DNA of 64,000 bases, from positions 39,767-103,766 of the forward strand of contig NZ_NFZQ01000016.1 of NCBI RefSeq assembly GCF_002165135.1, given 5' to 3'. Of the stretch, positions 60,840 to 64,000 are shown in pieces. The notes below the pieces were generated by a model. It searched no databases and was not told the DNA's origin. It was given only the letters and a program-made list of their open reading frames with translations. Both the position numbers and the translations under genes were made by a program. How positions within the stretch are numbered: the stretch's first letter is position 1; each line of letters opens with the position of its first letter. The stretch comes from Pseudomonas sp. SID14000. Its GTDB lineage: Bacteria; Pseudomonadota; Gammaproteobacteria; Pseudomonadales; Pseudomonadaceae.

Positions 60840-61766
60840 ATGACCTCCAAGCTGGAACAACTCAAGCAGTTCACCACCGTGGTCGCCGACACCGGGGACC
60901 TGGACGCCATCACCCGCCTGAAACCGGTCGATGCCACCACCAACCCGTCACTGCTGCTCAAGGCTGCGGCCATCCCGGGTTACGCCGAGCTGCTCAAGCA
61001 GGTAAAGGCCGATGCCAAGGGTAATGTCGACCTGGCTTGCGACAAGTTCGCGGTGGCCGTGGGTTCGGGCATTCTCAAGGTCATTCCGGGGCGTATCTCC
61101 ACCGAGGTGGATGCCCGCCTGTCGTTCGATGAACCGGCCCTGCTGGCCAAGGCGCGCAAGCTGATCGAGTTGTACGAAGCCGCCGGCGTTGGCCGCGACC
61201 GCGTGCTGATCAAGCTGGCCTCCACCTGGGAAGGCATCCGCGCCGCCGAAAAGCTGGAGAAGGAAGGCATCCAGACCAACCTGACCCTGCTGTTCTCCTT
61301 CGCCCAGGCCCAGGCCTGCGCCGATGCCGGGGTGTTCCTGATTTCGCCGTTCGTGGGCCGTATCTACGACTGGTACAAGAAGAGCACCGGCAAGGAATAC
61401 GTAGGCGCCGAAGACCCGGGCGTGCAGTCGGTCACACGCATCTACAACTACTACAAGGCGAACGGCTACAACACTGTGGTCATGGGCGCCAGCTTCCGCA
61501 ATATCGGCCAGATCGAACAGCTGGCCGGCTGCGACCGCCTGACCATCAGCCCGGAGCTGCTGCAGCAGCTCAGCGACGACCAGGGCGACCTGCCGCAGGT
61601 GTTGAAGCCGGGCAATGCCGGCGAGCCCAAGCAGCAGCTGAACGAAAGCCAGTTCCGCTGGGCCATGAACGAAGATGCAATGGGTACCGAGAAGCTGGCC
61701 GAGGGTATTCGCCAGTTCGCGCGGGACCAGGAGAAGCTGGAGAAGTTGATGGCTGAAAAGGCCTGA
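60840..61766 (+). CDS. tal: Transaldolase
   Basis: This 308-residue class I aldolase belongs to the pentose phosphate pathway (TalB type). It moves a dihydroxyacetone unit between sedoheptulose-7-phosphate and glyceraldehyde-3-phosphate. It shows VDATTNPSLLLKAAA at the start and the Schiff-base lysine in RVLIKLASTWEGI (near 132). SPFVGRIYDWYKK and VMGASFRNIGQIE are also present. The ATG at 60840 is chosen because the TalB N-terminus starts here (MTSKLEQLKQFT). It is followed by a strong terminator, so it is monocistronic. Confidence 0.95.
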   Translation: MTSKLEQLKQFTTVVADTGDLDAITRLKPVDATTNPSLLLKAAAIPGYAELLKQVKADAKGNVDLACDKFAVAVGSGILKVIPGRISTEVDARLSFDEPALLAKARKLIELYEAAGVGRDRVLIKLASTWEGIRAAEKLEKEGIQTNLTLLFSFAQAQACADAGVFLISPFVGRIYDWYKKSTGKEYVGAEDPGVQSVTRIYNYYKANGYNTVVMGASFRNIGQIEQLAGCDRLTISPELLQQLSDDQGDLPQVLKPGNAGEPKQQLNESQFRWAMNEDAMGTEKLAEGIRQFARDQEKLEKLMAEKA

Positions 61767-61785
61767 TACATTTCGGGATTGCCTG

Positions 61786-61827
61786 ACGGGCGGGAAGTGT
61801 TCAGCATTTTCCGCCCGTTTTGTTTTA
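61786..61827 (+). terminator. Rho-independent terminator of tal
   Basis: GACGGGCGGGAA ... TTCCGCCCGT is a stem of about ten base pairs followed by TTTGTTTT, 20 nt after the tal stop. Confidence 0.88.
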
Positions 61828-61856
61828 CCTGGCCTTAGATGTGTATTGAATTCCAG

Positions 61857-61950
61857 GGCCTCTTCGCGGGTAAACCCGCTCCCACAGGGATCCCCACACG
61901 CCAGAAGTTGGCGCTGTACCTGTGGGAGCGGGTTTACCCGCGAAGAGGCC
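61857..61950. repeat. REP-type inverted repeat
   Basis: CCTCTTCGCGGGTAAACCCG and its exact complement are separated by about 45 bp, between tal and the phosphatase gene. Confidence 0.9.
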
Positions 61951-61972
61951 CGAGAAGCCACCCGAGCTGTCG

Positions 61973-63823
61973 ATGACCTCCCCTATCCCCTTGCCCCTCG
62001 TACTCGCCGGCCCGGTACTGCGCCGCCTGGAACCCCAGCGCCTGGCCATCTGGCTGGTCGCCACGCAACCGCTACAACCCGAATTCATCTTCCCGGCAAG
62101 CGAGACCCAGGTCGATTGCCAGGTAGTCGCGGTGGGCCAGCACGCCTTCATCCACCTGCTGGACATCCACTTCGTCCTCCCTCTGCCCTGCAACCAGCTG
62201 CTCGACTATGACCTGATCATCAACGGCCAAGGCATCGCTGACTGGGCGCCGCACCTGCTCTACCCCGGCGCCCGGCACCCAAGCCTGGTACTGCGCGATC
62301 GGCTCGACCACCTGCTGCACGGTTCCTGCCGCAAGCCGCATCATCCGGCCGCCGATGGCCTGCTATGCGCCGACCGCCTGCTGCAGGCCTGCAAAAAACC
62401 CTCAGACCGCCCCGCCGTGCTGCTCATGACCGGCGACCAGGTCTATGCCGACGATGTCGCCGGCCCGATGCTGCGCGCCATCCACACCCTGATTGCACGC
62501 CTGGGCCTGTTCGACGAGCAACTGGAGGGCGCGGTGGTAGCCGACAGCCAGGCGCTATACCAGCACCCGGCCTGCTATTACCACCGCGCCGACCTGCTGC
62601 CGGCGCAGGAGCGCAACGAAACCCTGCGCGAGCGCTTTTTTGGCGGGAAGCGCAAGCCAATCTTCTCGTCCAGCAACGCCGACAACCACCTGGTGACCTT
62701 CGCCGAGGTCATGGCCATGTACCTGCTGGTGTGGTCACCAGTGCCCTGGCAGTTGGTGAATCTGGACATGCCCAACGGGCTCACCGCCCCGCGCCAGGCC
62801 CGTTACCGGAAGGAGCTGCCGCTGATCCAGGCGTTTGCCGGCAACCTCGGCCAGGTAGCACGGGTAATGGCCCACCTGCCGTGCCTGATGATCTTCGACG
62901 ATCACGACATCACCGACGACTGGAACCTCTCGGCGCAGTGGGAAGAAACCGCCTACGGCCACCCCTTCTCGCGGCGGATCATCGGCAATGCCCTGCTCGG
63001 CTACCTGCTTTGCCAGGCCTGGGGTAACGACCCGCAAGGCTGCAAGCCGCTGCTCGGGCAATGCCAGGCGTTGAACAGCCAGACCCAGGATGAGCTGATC
63101 GGCGCACTGCTGCGCTTCCAGGGTTGGCAGTTCAGCCTGCCCACCAACCCGCCCTTGCTGGTGCTGGACACCCGCACCCGCCGCTGGCGCAGCGAGAGCA
63201 GCCTGGCCAAGCCGTCCGGCCTGCTCGACTGGGAAGCGCTGAGCGAATTGCAGCAGGCCCTGCTGGACCACCCATCGGCGATCATCGTCTCACCTGCGCC
63301 GATTTTTGGCGTGAAGCTGATCGAGACAGTTCAGAAGTTGTTCAGCTGGCTGGGCTACCCGCTGCTGGTGGATGCCGAGAACTGGATGGCCCACCGCGGT
63401 GCAGCGCAGGTCATTCTCAACATCTTCCGCCACTCGCGCACGCCGGGGCACTACGTGGTGCTGTCCGGCGATGTGCATTACTCGTTCGTGTATGAAGTGC
63501 TGATCCGCCACCGCCAGCGCAGCCCGCATTTGTGGCAGGTGACCAGCAGCGGGATCAAGAACGAGTTCCCGCGGCGCCTGCTGGATGTGCTCGACCGGCT
63601 CAACCGCTGGCTGTATGCACCGCGTTCACCGCTCAACTGGTTTACCAAGCGGCGGGAAATGGAGGTAGTGCCGCGTACGCCCAGCCATAGCAAGGCAGGC
63701 GAGCGGTTGTGGAATGGGGCGGGGTTGGGGCAGGTGTTCTTCGATGAACAGGGGCGGCCGGCGCGGGTGTATCAGCTGGATGCGGGTGGGGGTGAGGCTA
63801 CCGAGTTTGCGCGGCGGGGGTGA
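61973..63823 (+). CDS. PhoD-like metallophosphatase (alkaline phosphatase D family)
   Basis: This 616-residue protein has metal-binding motifs TGDQVYADD (near 145), FDDHDITDDW (near 300) and LSGDVHYSF (near 500), as in PhoD-like metallophosphoesterases. No signal peptide is visible, unlike secreted PhoD, so a cytosolic enzyme is likely. The substrate is unknown. The ATG at 61973 is used. The frame remains open upstream into the REP unit, which is not coding. Confidence 0.82.
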   Translation: MTSPIPLPLVLAGPVLRRLEPQRLAIWLVATQPLQPEFIFPASETQVDCQVVAVGQHAFIHLLDIHFVLPLPCNQLLDYDLIINGQGIADWAPHLLYPGARHPSLVLRDRLDHLLHGSCRKPHHPAADGLLCADRLLQACKKPSDRPAVLLMTGDQVYADDVAGPMLRAIHTLIARLGLFDEQLEGAVVADSQALYQHPACYYHRADLLPAQERNETLRERFFGGKRKPIFSSSNADNHLVTFAEVMAMYLLVWSPVPWQLVNLDMPNGLTAPRQARYRKELPLIQAFAGNLGQVARVMAHLPCLMIFDDHDITDDWNLSAQWEETAYGHPFSRRIIGNALLGYLLCQAWGNDPQGCKPLLGQCQALNSQTQDELIGALLRFQGWQFSLPTNPPLLVLDTRTRRWRSESSLAKPSGLLDWEALSELQQALLDHPSAIIVSPAPIFGVKLIETVQKLFSWLGYPLLVDAENWMAHRGAAQVILNIFRHSRTPGHYVVLSGDVHYSFVYEVLIRHRQRSPHLWQVTSSGIKNEFPRRLLDVLDRLNRWLYAPRSPLNWFTKRREMEVVPRTPSHSKAGERLWNGAGLGQVFFDEQGRPARVYQLDAGGGEATEFARRG

Positions 63824-63872
63824 TCAGGCAGGTAATGCTGGTGTTGGCCTTGCCGGCCTCTTCGCGGGTAAA

Positions 63873-64000
63873 CTGTTCTGGTCAAGTATTTCCGGACACC
63901 GGTTACGGTGATCAAGCCGCCTGCTGCTCCATAGCTATTGGTGACAGGTAGTCGTTGTAGCTGTGGAGCCTGATTCGGTTGTAGCGCATGAAGAAGCTGG
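63873..64000 (-). mobile_element. IS3-type insertion sequence, right end entering the window
   Basis: A boundary at about 63873 joins a half REP arm (CCTCTTCGCGGGTAAAC) to TGTTCTGGTCAAGTATTTCC, which looks like an IS end starting with TG. A transposase C-terminus follows on the minus strand. The element interrupts a REP unit. Confidence 0.7.
63912..64000 (-). CDS. IS3-family transposase, C-terminal end only
   Basis: Twenty-eight residues are visible: MRYNRIRLHSYNDYLSPIAM and EQQAA before the stop. This is the standard ending of IS3 OrfB transposases (R-Y-N-x-R-x-H-S...YLSP). The remainder lies outside the window. Confidence 0.78.
   Translation of the reverse strand, partial: SFFMRYNRIRLHSYNDYLSPIAMEQQAA

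Noticed and set aside
1..64000. CRISPR arrays, tRNA or rRNA genes
   Set aside because: I saw no regularly spaced direct repeats and no cloverleaf or rRNA-like segments. The repeats present are palindromic REP-like units.

Overview
The window looks like a chromosome segment of a Pseudomonas putida-group bacterium. It is GC-rich, carries the typical Pseudomonas 'GTGGGAGCGG...' palindromic REP units between genes, and has the paired IutA/IutY aerobactin-uptake genes, an FdsGBAD formate dehydrogenase operon, MiaE, DusA, transaldolase and ZapE. There are no rRNA or tRNA genes, no CRISPR array and no replication origin that I can see.

Layout. (1) 1-17.6 kb is core-like: zapE (cut by the window edge), a periplasmic aldose sugar dehydrogenase, agmatinase with a polyamine-binding protein and a divergent LysR regulator, the TonB receptor IutA with its hybrid sigma/anti-sigma regulator IutY, small envelope genes, miaE, a tandem-domain universal stress protein behind a very good ANR/FNR promoter, and fdsGBAD with overlapping genes. 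(2) 17.8-25.2 kb is mixed. It has an inverted pair of long REP copies, a 5'-truncated nucleotidyltransferase, a lone chorismate mutase, a LysE exporter, and a three-gene GMC dehydrogenase/small subunit/cytochrome c operon. (3) 25.6-35.8 kb is the most striking block. It is a complete cluster for catabolism of dimethylsulfoniopropionate (DMSP): BCCT importer (dddT), malonate-semialdehyde dehydrogenase (dddC), iron alcohol dehydrogenase (dddB), the double-domain CoA-transferase/lyase DddD, a LysR regulator, and a TetR regulator with acrylyl-CoA reductase AcuI. The block is less GC-rich than the flanks and has good terminators and operator-like palindromes. (4) 36-45.8 kb is an accessory mosaic: GrpB, an orphan cytochrome c, a LysR tail, a fatty acid hydroxylase, a sigma-54 two-component system with its own predicted -24/-12 promoter driving a repeat protein and an MFS transporter, a HlyD tail and a decayed IS630. 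(5) 45.8-52 kb holds a two-gene unit (lipoprotein serine hydrolase plus a 1162-residue membrane patatin) and a HEPN/OST-HTH protein. (6) 52.3-58.6 kb holds a GNAT/allantoinase-like pair, an FAD monooxygenase and a second TonB receptor with a Fur box. (7) 58.7-64 kb returns to core: an AraC fragment, an integrase relic next to dusA, tal, a PhoD-like phosphatase, and the end of an IS3-type element at the right edge.

How it fits together. REP units are frequent on both flanks and scarce between about 19 and 55 kb, where a different hairpin repeat takes over. With the integrase relic at dusA, the truncated genes and the IS relics, this suggests that much of 19-59 kb arrived by several transfers. 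A fatty-acid-hydroxylase/TonB-receptor junction occurs twice as direct repeats (about 38.05-39.25 kb and 55.8-56.2 kb), and each copy keeps a different gene intact. This brackets a segment of about 17 kb. All functional names come from reading the proteins by eye; no database search was possible.
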